A stretch of DNA of 64,000 bases, from positions 682,001 through 746,000 of the forward strand of contig NZ_RAHJ01000018.1 in the NCBI RefSeq assembly GCF_003605755.1, read 5' to 3'. Source of the DNA: Tsuneonella suprasediminis. Its GTDB lineage: Bacteria > Pseudomonadota > Alphaproteobacteria > Sphingomonadales > Sphingomonadaceae. Positions 55,734 to 64,000 of the stretch are shown here, one piece after another. The position numbers and the translations under genes were made by a program. Under the pieces are notes generated by a model, which was given only the letters and a program-made list of their open reading frames with translations, searched no databases and was not told the origin of the DNA. Position 1 is the stretch's first letter, and each line of letters begins with the position of its first letter.

Positions 55734-56105
55734 ATGGCTGCTGGAACGATTATTGGTCTGGCGATGATGGCGCAGGGTGCAGTCGCCACGATGGAACAGG
55801 TCGATGTGGCTTACGACGCAATGGCGCAAGGGCGCAGCGCGGCTGCCATCGCCAGAATTGAAAGCAACGACGCCCTTAATACCAGCGATCCCGCGCGGCT
55901 GATCAACCTTGGCATCGCCTATGCGCGGCAGGGGGACACGGCCACGGCACGCAGCATGTTCCAACGCGTGCTGTCGCGCGACAGTGCATACATGCTGGAA
56001 ACCGCAAACGGGCAATGGGTCGAAGCGGGCGTTCTGGCGCGCAAGGCGCTGGTCGCGCTCGATGCCGGAACATTCGGGTCGGTGCATCGCACAGCCAGCC
56101 GCTGA
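55734..56105 (+). CDS. Small TPR-like exported protein
   Basis: Protein of 123 aa with an N-terminal hydrophobic segment (AAGTIIGLAMMAQGAVA) followed by about two TPR-type helical pairs: AYDAMAQGRSAAAIARIES and INLGIAYARQGDTATARSMF, with FQRVLSRDSAYMLETANG after them. GGGAGAAGGAAA directly precedes ATG 55734. It is divergent from the beta-helix lipoprotein and precedes the virB operon. A scaffold for the receptor system is speculative. Confidence 0.75.
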   Translation: MAAGTIIGLAMMAQGAVATMEQVDVAYDAMAQGRSAAAIARIESNDALNTSDPARLINLGIAYARQGDTATARSMFQRVLSRDSAYMLETANGQWVEAGVLARKALVALDAGTFGSVHRTASR

Positions 56106-56217
56106 TCTGAAGCGCGGCATGGCGGCGGGATGAAAGTCGTCGCAGGGCCGGTGCGGACAATGACTGGCGGGTAGCAGCCCGTTCGCGAATAGAACGCGCG
56201 CGCATAAGTACAATTAG

Positions 56218-56253
56218 AAGAGGGCGCGCCGATCTTTTCGGGGTGCCCTTCTT
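56218..56253 (+). terminator. Imperfect hairpin after the TPR gene
   Basis: AAGAGGGC pairs with GCCCTTCTT apart from one bulge, with GCCGA/TTCGG inside. It lies about 112 bases after the TPR stop; a T-run occurs 15 bases later (ATTTTTG). Confidence 0.4.
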
Positions 56254-56289
56254 GCTTCATGACCAATTTTTGTCCGCGAGTTCAGCTTG

Positions 56290-56307
56290 CTGTCACCGCA
56301 TTGTCAT
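56290..56307 (+). promoter_or_regulatory. PHO-box-like direct repeat upstream of virB1
   Basis: CTGTCAC-CGCA-TTGTCAT has two PhoB half-sites with the canonical 4-base spacer, each 6 of 7. It is 34 bases before the virB1 start. The same spacer sequence CGCA and a similar order occur in the box at 5075-5092. Confidence 0.45.
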
Positions 56308-56340
56308 TTACAGTGCGCAATGAGCGGGCTGGAGGGTACG

Positions 56341-56976
56341 ATGATTCTCGCACATGCGGGACGCCTCACTTTCGCTATGGTTCTGGCATTTGGCGCCATT
56401 CCGGCGAAAGCGGACGTCATGCAGATCGATGGTGATGGTGCACGCTGGGTTTCCGGCGCGCTCGCCAATGCGCCCATCGCGCAGGTGGCAACCGGGACTG
56501 CATCTGACATTGTGGAACTTTCCGCCGATTTCGCTGTGCCCGATCTGGCCGTGGCCGACACCGCGCGGCAGGCACAGGTCGTGCCGCAAACATATGCCGC
56601 GAAAGTGGCGGAACTTTCGCGCCGCTTCGATCTCAGTCCCGCGTTGATAGAAGCGCTGGTCTGGCAGGAAAGCCGCTGGCGTTCGGATGCCGTGTCGCCC
56701 GTGGGCGCGCGCGGTCTGGCGCAACTGATGCCGGGCACCGCGCGCCAGATGGGCGTGAACCCGCATGATCCGTTTGCCAATCTGGAGGGTGGCGCGCGAT
56801 ATCTGCGTGAACAGCTCGACCGGTTTGACGGCGATCTGGAAAAGGCACTGGCCGCTTACAATGCGGGGCCGGGGCGAGTGACTGCCGCTAATGGTATCCC
56901 GCGCATTCGTGAAACCCAACAATATGTTGCCGCAATCATGGGGCGACTGTCGAACCATTCCCGAAAGGGTCAATAG
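56341..56976 (+). CDS. virB1: VirB1-type lytic transglycosylase
   Basis: Periplasmic muramidase that opens peptidoglycan for assembly of the type IV secretion channel. A signal peptide ends at IPAKADV. The SLT domain has the catalytic Glu in VWQESRWRSDAVSPVGARGL, then AQLMPGTARQMGV and AAYNAGPGRV. Length is 211 aa from ATG 56341, preceded by GGAGGG; ATG 56320 is possible. It opens the virB operon and lies four bases before virB2. Confidence 0.9.
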   Translation: MILAHAGRLTFAMVLAFGAIPAKADVMQIDGDGARWVSGALANAPIAQVATGTASDIVELSADFAVPDLAVADTARQAQVVPQTYAAKVAELSRRFDLSPALIEALVWQESRWRSDAVSPVGARGLAQLMPGTARQMGVNPHDPFANLEGGARYLREQLDRFDGDLEKALAAYNAGPGRVTAANGIPRIRETQQYVAAIMGRLSNHSRKGQ

Positions 56977-56979
56977 AAT

Positions 56980-57282
56980 ATGAAGCGTCTCGTTACCCGT
57001 CTTTTCCCGCTGGCTCTGCTGGCAAGTCCCACCGCTGCATTCGCGCAGGGTGCCGATCCGCAAGGCTCCGGCCCGATCGTCGCGGCGCTTGGCTGGTTGC
57101 AGGGAACATTGCTGGGCAATGTCGCCACGGCAGTTGCCGTGATGGCGGTGGCCGCGGTCGGCTTTATGATGCTGACCGGCCGCCTCAACTGGCGGTTCGG
57201 CGCGACGGTGATCATCGGTGTGTTCATCCTGTTCGGTGCAGGCACGATCGTTGCCGGCATTCAGGGCGCAGCCGGGGGCTGA
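56980..57282 (+). CDS. virB2: VirB2-type major pilin
   Basis: Pilin subunit of the type IV secretion apparatus, 100 aa. A long signal peptide ends at FAQGADP, then two hydrophobic helices (LGNVATAVAVMAVAAVGFMM and FGATVIIGVFILFGAGTIVA) with the loop TGRLNWR, as in the TrbC/VirB2 family. The cyclic form known for some relatives is not testable here. It follows virB1 by 3 bases. Confidence 0.92.
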   Translation: MKRLVTRLFPLALLASPTAAFAQGADPQGSGPIVAALGWLQGTLLGNVATAVAVMAVAAVGFMMLTGRLNWRFGATVIIGVFILFGAGTIVAGIQGAAGG

Positions 57283-57286
57283 TCCG

Positions 57287-57568
57287 ATGGAACTCGTCCG
57301 CCACCCCGTCCATCGCGCACTGACCCGGCCGCAGATGTTCGCTGGCGTGACGTACAATTACTTCATCATCAATTTCGCGCTGACGACCGAACTGTTCCTG
57401 ATCACCGGCAGCTGGTGGGCGCTGCCCGCCGCGCTGGTGTTTCATACGTTCGGATATTTCGCCTGTATGCGCGAACCGCGCTTTTTCGATTTGTGGCTGA
57501 CGAAAGTCAGCAAATGCCCGCGCGTCAGAAATTGGAAGCGCTGGGGCTGTAACAGCTACGCGGCATGA
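57287..57568 (+). CDS. virB3: VirB3-type inner-membrane protein
   Basis: Small inner-membrane component of 93 aa. It has the VirB3 N-terminus HPVHRALTRPQMFAGV, two helices (FIINFALTTELFLITG and WWALPAALVFHTFGYF) and a C-terminal basic segment. ATG 57287 is four bases after the virB2 stop. It helps anchor VirB4. Confidence 0.9.
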   Translation: MELVRHPVHRALTRPQMFAGVTYNYFIINFALTTELFLITGSWWALPAALVFHTFGYFACMREPRFFDLWLTKVSKCPRVRNWKRWGCNSYAA

Positions 57569-57593
57569 CCGGGCCGGAAGGGATCGTGGGTCG

Positions 57594-60032
57594 ATGAGCA
57601 AGTGGATCGGAGCTGCCGCCTGGAGCGCGAAGGAAGCCCGTGCCGGCGACCGGCTGCCTTATGCGCGGCTGATCGATGGCAATACCGTGCTGCTGCGCGA
57701 TGGCAGCGTGATGACTGCGCTGCAGGTGCCCGGCCTGCTGTTCGAAACCGAAGACAGCGACGCGCTGAACGCCCACGCGACTACCCGCGAGGTTATGCTA
57801 CGGTCCACGCTCGATGCGCGGTTCGTGATGTATCACCATGTGATCCGCCGCCGGGTGGAGATCGAACTGGAGAGCGAATTTTCCGACCCGCTGGCCGCCC
57901 ATATCGACCGGCGGTGGAAGGAGCGGCTGGCGGGTGGTTCGCTGTTCGTCAACGATCAGTTCGTCACCATTATCCGCCGCCCTGCGCGGGGCAAGGCCGG
58001 TCTGGCCGAACGTATGGCCAAGATGTGGAACCGTCGCGGGCAGGACGATGTCGAGGCCGATCCCAAAGATGTGCGCGCACTGAAGGCGGCGGCGACCGGT
58101 CTGGTTGCGTCGCTGCAAGCCTATGGCGCCGCGGTGTTGGGCGACTACGAAGGGCCGAGCGGGGCAACCAACAACGAATTGCTCGAATTGCTCAGCGCGC
58201 TGTACAACGGCGAGATGCGCCCTGTGCGCCGCCCGTCCGACGAAACCGATATCGGCCAGATGCTGCCCTATCGTCGGGCGAGCTTCGGGCTGGATGCGAT
58301 GGAGCTGCGCGGGTCGGGGGAGCCGGACTTCGCAGCGATTCTCAGCTTGAAGGACTATCCCGACGCGACCAGTCCCGGCCTGCTTGATGCACTGCTGCGC
58401 CAGCCGTTCGAAATGATCGTGTCGGAAAGCTATGCCCCGCAGGAACGGACCACTGCGCGCGAGCGGATGGATCTGGCGATCCGTCGTCTCAAATCCGCCG
58501 ACGAGGAAGCAATGGCGGAGCGGGCCGACATGATGGCTGCGCGCGATGCACTGGGCAATGGGGCAGTCGGCTTCGGCGATCATCACCTGACAGTGCTGGT
58601 CCGCGAAAAGAGCTTGCCTGCACTGGATGAAGCAACTGCCGCCTGCGCCGCATCGCTGGCCGATACCGGTGCGATCGTCGTGCGCGAAGATACCAACCTG
58701 GAACCGGCGTTCTGGGGTCAGTTCCCCGGTAACGAAAGCTATCTGGTGCGTCGGGCGATGATCTCCAGCGCCAATATGGCCAGCTTCGGTTCCCTGCACG
58801 GGATGGCGCTGGGGCAGGCCGAGGGCAACCACTGGGGCGAAGCGGTCACTTTGCTGCAAACTACCAGCAGCACCCCGTTCTTCTTCAATTTTCACAACGG
58901 CGATCTGGGCAATTTCTCGGTTATCGGGCCGAGCGGTTCGGGCAAGACCGTGGTGATGAATTTCCTCGCCGCGCAGGCGCAGAAATTCAATCCGCGCACG
59001 ATCCTGTTCGACAAGGATCGCGGAGCGGAACTGTTCATTCGCGGCATCGGCGGGCGGTACGATCGGATTGCCAGTGGAGAACCGACCGGATTTAACCCGC
59101 TGGCCTTGCCCGATACGCCCACCAACCGCGCTTTCCTGCGCGAGTGGCTGACAGTCTTGCTGAAGGCCGACGGGCCGGAAGAATTTTCGACTATCACGGC
59201 TGCCGTCGATGCGGCTTATGCCAACGATCCCTCGCTGCGCCGTCTGCGCCATTTCCGCGAATTGCTGTCGGGTACACGCCGCCCCGAACCGGGTGATCTG
59301 GCAGACCGGCTGGGGGCATGGATCGGCACCGGGGAACATGGCTGGCTGTTCGATAATGCTGACGACAAGCTCGATCTCGATGTCCGCACACTCGGCTTCG
59401 ACATGACCGCGCTACTGGAAAATCCGCGCCTGCGGACGCCGACGATGATGTACCTGTTCCACCGGATCGACGAACGGCTGGATGGCAAGCCGACGATGAT
59501 TCTGATCGACGAAGGGTGGAAGGCGCTCGACGATGAAGTGTTCGCTGCCCGCATTCGCGACTGGCTGAAGACTTTGCGTAAGCGCAATGCGCTGGTCGGG
59601 TTTGCCACACAGTCGGCGCGCGACGCGCTGGAGAGCCGGATTTCGACTGCGCTGGTCGAACAGACCGCGACGATGGTGTTCATGCCCAACAGCCGCGCGC
59701 GGGCGGAAGATTACTGCGACGGGTTCGGGCTGACCAGTCACGAACTGGCACTGATCCGCAGCTTGCCCGCGCACAGCCGCTGCTTCCTGATCCGCCAGCC
59801 CGATGCCAGCGTGGTCGTGCGGCTCGACTTGTCGGGTGCGCCCGAAGTGCTGGCGATCCTGTCGGGCCGTGAAAGCACTGTGCGGCGGCTTGACTTGTTG
59901 CGCGATGCAGTGGGCGATGCGCCGGCAGACTGGTTCCCTGCGCTGACCGGCCATGCGTGGCCCGGCGGCAGTTCGGTCAGCGATGGGGATAGCGGGGTGG
60001 ACGACGTTCCGTTCCGTCAGGCTGCCGAATGA
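57594..60032 (+). CDS. virB4: VirB4-type secretion ATPase
   Basis: Cytoplasmic ATPase that powers pilus assembly and substrate transfer, 812 aa. The Walker A is GPSGSGKT near residue 445, the Walker B MILIDEGW near residue 635, with LVGFATQSARDALESRIS and TATMVFMPN after it; the N-terminal domain (DGSVMTALQVPGLLFETED) is intact. Complete without truncation. Its stop overlaps the virB6 start by ATGA, so no virB5 lies between. Confidence 0.96.
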   Translation: MSKWIGAAAWSAKEARAGDRLPYARLIDGNTVLLRDGSVMTALQVPGLLFETEDSDALNAHATTREVMLRSTLDARFVMYHHVIRRRVEIELESEFSDPLAAHIDRRWKERLAGGSLFVNDQFVTIIRRPARGKAGLAERMAKMWNRRGQDDVEADPKDVRALKAAATGLVASLQAYGAAVLGDYEGPSGATNNELLELLSALYNGEMRPVRRPSDETDIGQMLPYRRASFGLDAMELRGSGEPDFAAILSLKDYPDATSPGLLDALLRQPFEMIVSESYAPQERTTARERMDLAIRRLKSADEEAMAERADMMAARDALGNGAVGFGDHHLTVLVREKSLPALDEATAACAASLADTGAIVVREDTNLEPAFWGQFPGNESYLVRRAMISSANMASFGSLHGMALGQAEGNHWGEAVTLLQTTSSTPFFFNFHNGDLGNFSVIGPSGSGKTVVMNFLAAQAQKFNPRTILFDKDRGAELFIRGIGGRYDRIASGEPTGFNPLALPDTPTNRAFLREWLTVLLKADGPEEFSTITAAVDAAYANDPSLRRLRHFRELLSGTRRPEPGDLADRLGAWIGTGEHGWLFDNADDKLDLDVRTLGFDMTALLENPRLRTPTMMYLFHRIDERLDGKPTMILIDEGWKALDDEVFAARIRDWLKTLRKRNALVGFATQSARDALESRISTALVEQTATMVFMPNSRARAEDYCDGFGLTSHELALIRSLPAHSRCFLIRQPDASVVVRLDLSGAPEVLAILSGRESTVRRLDLLRDAVGDAPADWFPALTGHAWPGGSSVSDGDSGVDDVPFRQAAE

Positions 60033-61207
60033 GTGTGGCCTGCGATCAGGCCGCGGGTAATGCGGCAGGTGGCGTCGCGGCAGCTCTGCGTGCAGTCGAT
60101 TGCATCGCGGGCGAAACGACCGCGCAGGCGTTCGGGCGCATGTTTGCGCCCGGCGGCGCGCTGCTGACTGTGCTGACGATCCTGTTGACGCTGTATGTCG
60201 CGTTCTTCGCGATTTCGCTGCTGTTGGGGCGCACAAGCCTGGGTGTGCGTTCGCTGACCCCGCGCATGATGCTGCTGGGTCTGGTGCTGACATTCGTGAC
60301 CAGTTGGGTCGCCTATAGTCGGGTGGTGTGGAACCTTGCCATCGGCGGGCCGGACGAACTGGCCACGATCATCACCGGTGCTCAGGGTTCCGCCACGCAA
60401 GTCTTCGCGCAGAAAATCGATGTGGTGTTCGCGGCGATCCAGCAAGCGGGGCAGGGGGGCAAGGCCGATGTATCCGCCTTCTCGCCCGAAGGGATGATGT
60501 GGCTGGGCGCGATGCTGTTTCTGTTGGGGACAGTGGGCGTTCTGGTAACGGCACGGATTGCACTGGCAGTACTGGTCGCACTTGGCCCGATTTTCGTGGT
60601 GATGGCATTGTTCGATGGCACGCGCGGGCTGTTCACCGGGTGGCTGAAAGGCGTGGTAATGCTGGCGATTACGCCGCTGTTCGCGGTGCTGGCGGGCAGT
60701 GTGATGCTGGAACTGGCAGTGCCGGTTCTGGCCGCACTGGTGGCGACACCGGGGCAGATCGATCCGCAGGCAGCGATGGCGTTTTTCCTGATCGGGGCGG
60801 TGCATGTGGCGCTGATGATTATGGTGCTGAAAGTGGCCGGGACGATGGTTTCGGGCTGGCGGGTGTTCGGGCTGGTGCCGGAAAAGGGTGCCGACGGCCG
60901 ATCTGCATATACCGTTCCCGCGCCGCGCGTGTCCGCTGCTGTAGCCCCGGTACAGAGCGCTGCAACACAGTCGGCATCGGGGGCAGCGGAACGGCGCATC
61001 CCGGTTTCCGCGTTCGCCACGGCACCGGCCGCGAACGACAGCCCCTCGGCAGGTGGCGTCGTGCGACGCGACACAGTCGTTATCAATCAGGCACCGGCTT
61101 CGGCCAGCGGGCAACAACGGGGCGAACCCTCATCCATTTCGCGCGCGAGGGGTATTGGCAGTCGTTTCCGTGCCCCTGCGCCGCGTAAGACGGAGAATGT
61201 GAAATGA
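60029..61207 (+). CDS. virB6: VirB6-type polytopic channel protein
   Basis: Inner-membrane channel component of 392 aa, TrbL/VirB6 family. About six hydrophobic segments, including LLTVLTILLTLYVAFFAISL and ALAVLVALGPIFVVMALFDG, which has the family's GPIF and W-x-K motif further on (FTGWLKGVVM). After residue 285 is a hydrophilic Ala/Ser tail of about 100 residues with Arg/Lys at the end. ATGA overlaps link it with virB4 and virB9. Confidence 0.9.
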   Translation: MSVACDQAAGNAAGGVAAALRAVDCIAGETTAQAFGRMFAPGGALLTVLTILLTLYVAFFAISLLLGRTSLGVRSLTPRMMLLGLVLTFVTSWVAYSRVVWNLAIGGPDELATIITGAQGSATQVFAQKIDVVFAAIQQAGQGGKADVSAFSPEGMMWLGAMLFLLGTVGVLVTARIALAVLVALGPIFVVMALFDGTRGLFTGWLKGVVMLAITPLFAVLAGSVMLELAVPVLAALVATPGQIDPQAAMAFFLIGAVHVALMIMVLKVAGTMVSGWRVFGLVPEKGADGRSAYTVPAPRVSAAVAPVQSAATQSASGAAERRIPVSAFATAPAANDSPSAGGVVRRDTVVINQAPASASGQQRGEPSSISRARGIGSRFRAPAPRKTENVK

Positions 61208-62022
61208 ACCGCGCGCTGATTTCCGCGCTTGCTTCGACTATTGTGCTTGCCGCTGTATCTGCCCCTGCGCTGGCCAGCGATTCGCGTCTGGTCGAACGGC
61301 TCTATGATCCGGCCAAAGTCGTCCGCATCGAAGGGCGCACCAAAGTGCAGGCGACTATCGCCTTTGCCGAAGACGAGCATATCGAAAACGTCGCCATCGG
61401 GGATTCGACTGCATGGCAGGTGACACCGAACAAACGCGCCAATCTGCTGTTCGTCAAACCGCTCAGTCCCACCGCGCGCACCAATATGACTGTCGTAACC
61501 GACCGGCACACGTACCTGTTCGATCTCGTTGCCAGCCCGCGCGCCAATCCGCTCTATGTCCTGCGGTTTACCTATCCCAAGGAACCGGAGAGCGAACAGT
61601 CTGCACGTCAGGCAGCCGTTACTCCGCAAGCGCCGAATGCTGTCGAAACCGCCGCCGCCAGCGATCCTTATGCCGTGGTCGATCCGGCAGAGCTGAATTT
61701 CGCATGGGCGGGGGCGGGCGACCGCGCCTTGCTGCCCGCGCGCACCTATGACGATGGCAACGCGACATTCCTGCAATGGCATAGCGGGGAACCCGTGCCA
61801 GCCATTCTGGTGAAGGATTACAAGGGCGTTGAAGGCCCGGTGAATTTCACTGTGCGCGGCGATGTGATCGTGGTCGAAGGGGTGCCGCGCGAAATCATCC
61901 TGCGTTCGGGCGAAGACAGCGCCACTCTGGTCAACAGCGGGCCGGTACGCGCGCCCAAACCTTTGCGTAACGAGGCCGCATTGGCCCGTAGCGAGAACCT
62001 TCCTGCCGGGGAGAACAACTGA
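61204..62022 (+). CDS. virB9: VirB9-type core complex protein
   Basis: Periplasmic/outer-membrane component of the core complex, 272 aa. The signal ends at ALASDSR. Seen are YDPAKVVRIEGRTKVQATIAF and the strand WQVTPNKRANLLFVKP, with NMTVVTDRHTYLFDL, characteristic of the VirB9/CagX family; the C-terminus has FTVRGDVIVVEGVPREIIL. It follows virB6 by an ATGA overlap with no virB8 between, and its stop overlaps the virB10 start. Confidence 0.92.
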   Translation: MNRALISALASTIVLAAVSAPALASDSRLVERLYDPAKVVRIEGRTKVQATIAFAEDEHIENVAIGDSTAWQVTPNKRANLLFVKPLSPTARTNMTVVTDRHTYLFDLVASPRANPLYVLRFTYPKEPESEQSARQAAVTPQAPNAVETAAASDPYAVVDPAELNFAWAGAGDRALLPARTYDDGNATFLQWHSGEPVPAILVKDYKGVEGPVNFTVRGDVIVVEGVPREIILRSGEDSATLVNSGPVRAPKPLRNEAALARSENLPAGENN

Positions 62023-63143
62023 TGCGCCTTGCCATGCGTTTGCCATCGAAAAACTCTGCCGCCGATGCGCCGGATACCGACCCGCGTGAACGGGAATCGG
62101 CCGAGATTATCGATCTCGCCAGCCGCAATGCGTTTCCCGCGGTGACGCAGCGCAAGGGGAGGTCCGACGGGCTGGGTCTGGCAGCGGGAGTTGCGTTGGT
62201 CGGCCTGCTCGGTGCGGTGACGCTGTGGGGCATGAATGCCGCGCGCACCGGCAAGGAAGAGTCCGCCGAACAACAGGCACAGGCGGTGCAGCAGCAAGCC
62301 GCGCCCGCGCCCGTCGTGCCGCCGCAAGCGATTACGCCGACGCCTCAGCCAGAGGCGCAGCCGATGAACATGCCGCGCAACGATCCCGCACCGCAGCCGG
62401 TGCTGGCAGCGCAGCCGATGCCGGAAAGTCAGGCCAACCCCTATTCATCCCCGACACTCGTATTCGACGCTAGCAACCTGACATCGCCCATGCTGGACGC
62501 GAAGCCGGAAAGCCCGGTGGCGGGCGGTGCGACCGGCAGTGGCAATGCCTCCGACTTTGCCAGTAAGATCGGCGGTGTCGGTGGTGCCCCTGCTCAGGCC
62601 AAGGCTATGGTCAATCCGCAAACCACAGTGATGCAAGGCACACTAATCCCGGCGGTGCTGGAAACTGCCATCAATACCGATGTCCCCGGCTATGTCCGCG
62701 CAGTGGTCAGTCAGGACGTGCGTAGTTTCGACGGCACCCGTGTGCTGGTGCCGCGTTCAAGCCGCCTGATCGGGCAATACCAGTCGGGCCTGCAAGGTGG
62801 GCAACGCCGGGCCTATGTAATCTGGACGCGCTTGATCCGTCCCGATGGCGCATCGGTCAATCTGGCGTCACCTGCGGTTGGGTTTGACGGTACGGCCGGT
62901 CTGCCGGGCAAAGTGAACAGCCATTTCTTCAAGCGGTTCGGATCTTCGATCCTGCTGTCGGTGATCGGTGGACTGGCGACCGGCGGTGCGTCGGTCGTGC
63001 TGGGGGGCGGGGCCAGCGCAGCCAGCACGGCCTTGCAGCAGGATGGTCAGATCAGCCCGACTGTGCGCGTGCGACAGGGTGAACCGATCCGCGTTTTCAC
63101 TGCCCGCGATCTCGACTTCAGCCAGGTCGCTGCGGTCAGGTAA
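62022..63143 (+). CDS. virB10: VirB10-type core complex protein
   Basis: Energy-sensing core component spanning both membranes, 373 aa. It has one N-terminal transmembrane helix (GLAAGVALVGLLGAVTLWGM), a Pro/Gln-rich periplasmic stretch (to about residue 150), and the VirB10/TrbI beta-barrel from TVMQGTLIPAVLETAINTD, then RLIGQYQSG, GVNLASPAVGFDGTAGLPG-like and the late FFKRFGSSILLSVIGG antenna-like helix. The RVRQGEPIRVFTARDLDF ending is typical. Four bases separate it from virB11. Confidence 0.94.
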   Translation: MRLAMRLPSKNSAADAPDTDPRERESAEIIDLASRNAFPAVTQRKGRSDGLGLAAGVALVGLLGAVTLWGMNAARTGKEESAEQQAQAVQQQAAPAPVVPPQAITPTPQPEAQPMNMPRNDPAPQPVLAAQPMPESQANPYSSPTLVFDASNLTSPMLDAKPESPVAGGATGSGNASDFASKIGGVGGAPAQAKAMVNPQTTVMQGTLIPAVLETAINTDVPGYVRAVVSQDVRSFDGTRVLVPRSSRLIGQYQSGLQGGQRRAYVIWTRLIRPDGASVNLASPAVGFDGTAGLPGKVNSHFFKRFGSSILLSVIGGLATGGASVVLGGGASAASTALQQDGQISPTVRVRQGEPIRVFTARDLDFSQVAAVR

Positions 63144-63147
63144 CCCT

Positions 63148-64000
63148 GTGGCGGCAGACGTTCATCCTTTGCCAGCGGGAAGCGTGAGCGAGCGCAGCGT
63201 TTATCTCGATGCCTATCTCGCGCCGTTTCGCCAGTGGCTCGAACGGGATACCGTGACGGAAATCATGGTGAACCGGCCGGGCGAAGTGTGGGTGGAAGAT
63301 GCCGCGTATCCCGGAATGCAGCGGATTGAAGCGCCGGAGATCGACGATCGTCTGGTGCAACGGTTGGCCGAGCAGGTCGCCCGCGTCAGTCATCAGGGCA
63401 TCAATCGCGAACACCCGTTATTGGGTGCCACATTGCCCGATGGTGCGCGTGTGCAGTTCTGCGGACCGCCGGCCGCGCGCAAACACTGGGTCATGGCGAT
63501 CCGGCGGCATCGGCGGCTCGATCTTCCTCTCGACGCATATGATACCGGCCCGCTGATGACCGCCGAACAGGCGGCGATGCCCGATCCGCGCCAGCAGCCC
63601 ATCGCTTATCTTCGCGAGGCGATCCGCCAGCGCAAGACGATCCTGATTTCGGGCGGCACCAGCACTGGCAAAACCACCTTCCTCAACGCCATGCTGGGGG
63701 AAATCCCGCGCGATCAGCGTGTCGTGCTGGTGGAAGATACCCCTGAACTGAGGATGCCGGGCGAAAACGGTGTCGGGCTGGTCGCGGTGAAGGGCGAACT
63801 GGGTGAAGCGAAGGTAACCGCCAACGAATTGCTGCAGGCTGCGTTGCGGCTGCGCCCCGACCGCATCGTATTGGGCGAATTGCGCGGAGCGGAAAGCGTC
63901 AGCTTCCTGCGGGCAATCAATACCGGGCATCCGGGCAGTTTCTCCACCATCCACGCCAACAGTCTGGCTGGCGCGTTGGAGCAGCTTTCGCTGATGGTGA
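63148..64000 (+). CDS. virB11: VirB11-type traffic ATPase (cut by window edge)
   Basis: Hexameric secretion ATPase, 284 residues present and the C-terminus missing at the window edge. It starts at GTG 63148, four bases after the virB10 stop. Walker A is GGTSTGKT near residue 169, the Asp/Glu segment VLVEDTPEL follows, then Walker B RIVLGELRGAES and the His box TGHPGSFSTIHANS. The N-terminal domain (TEIMVNRPGEVWVED) is typical. More virB/virD genes may follow outside the window. Confidence 0.95.
   Translation, partial: MAADVHPLPAGSVSERSVYLDAYLAPFRQWLERDTVTEIMVNRPGEVWVEDAAYPGMQRIEAPEIDDRLVQRLAEQVARVSHQGINREHPLLGATLPDGARVQFCGPPAARKHWVMAIRRHRRLDLPLDAYDTGPLMTAEQAAMPDPRQQPIAYLREAIRQRKTILISGGTSTGKTTFLNAMLGEIPRDQRVVLVEDTPELRMPGENGVGLVAVKGELGEAKVTANELLQAALRLRPDRIVLGELRGAESVSFLRAINTGHPGSFSTIHANSLAGALEQLSLMV

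Overview
The window looks like chromosomal DNA of a pigmented, aerobic alphaproteobacterium of the order Sphingomonadales (Erythrobacteraceae or Sphingomonadaceae type). This rests on a crtY-crtI-crtB carotenoid operon, a zwf-edd-glk-eda Entner-Doudoroff operon, several TonB-dependent receptors, DUF885, MipA/OmpV and COG3650 envelope proteins, high GC, and tightly packed genes that often overlap by ATGA. No rRNA, tRNA, CRISPR array, prophage or transposase gene was recognised.

Layout. 1-9 kb: a haem/iron-type TonB receptor with a Fur-like operator and a DUF6607 partner cut by the left edge, msrB-selO, a Tat-exported PhoX-like phosphatase behind a good PHO box, a degenerate Gdt1-like membrane protein, dps, 6-phosphogluconolactonase and a Nudix hydrolase. 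9-18 kb: dinB, a Bcr/CflA efflux pump, a biotin-dependent acyl-CoA carboxylase alpha subunit, and the operon crtY-crtI-LOG-crtB. 18-31 kb: a MipA porin-like protein, a Baeyer-Villiger monooxygenase with a perfect FNR-type box, a DUF885 peptidase, thiC with a TPP riboswitch, two acetyltransferase genes (one fused to a nitrilase), a ribosome hibernation factor, a cold-shock protein and lipoproteins. 31-36 kb: a sensor-less histidine kinase with a receiver-only partner, ygfZ, and pyrC-kynU-citE-like-yjbQ. 36-44 kb: zwf-edd-glk-eda and a divergent PEP-carboxylase-like gene. 44-50 kb: two orphan TonB-C-domain proteins around a DUF1294 protein, a giant DUF2339 membrane protein and an OmpR-type regulator with a degenerate receiver. 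50-51 kb: non-coding DNA with palindromic repeats. 51-56 kb: a large TonB receptor transcribed with a beta-helix lipoprotein. 56-64 kb: a type IV secretion operon virB1-2-3-4-6-9-10-11, cut by the right edge.

How the parts work together. Pgl (7.65 kb) supplies the lactonase step missing from the zwf-edd-glk-eda operon, so the window encodes the whole route from glucose to pyruvate and glyceraldehyde 3-phosphate. The carotenoid operon should give beta-carotene from geranylgeranyl diphosphate. The two TonB receptors with their partners handle envelope import. A nearly identical 18-base PHO-box-like direct repeat precedes both the PhoX-like gene and virB1, hinting that phosphate limitation controls both.

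The most interesting items are the VirB operon without virB5, virB7 or virB8 behind a PHO-like box, the receptor/beta-helix lipoprotein pair separated by an internal terminator, the PEPC-like protein with replaced catalytic residues, LOG inside the crt operon, and the strong hairpins at 25.88-26.07 kb.
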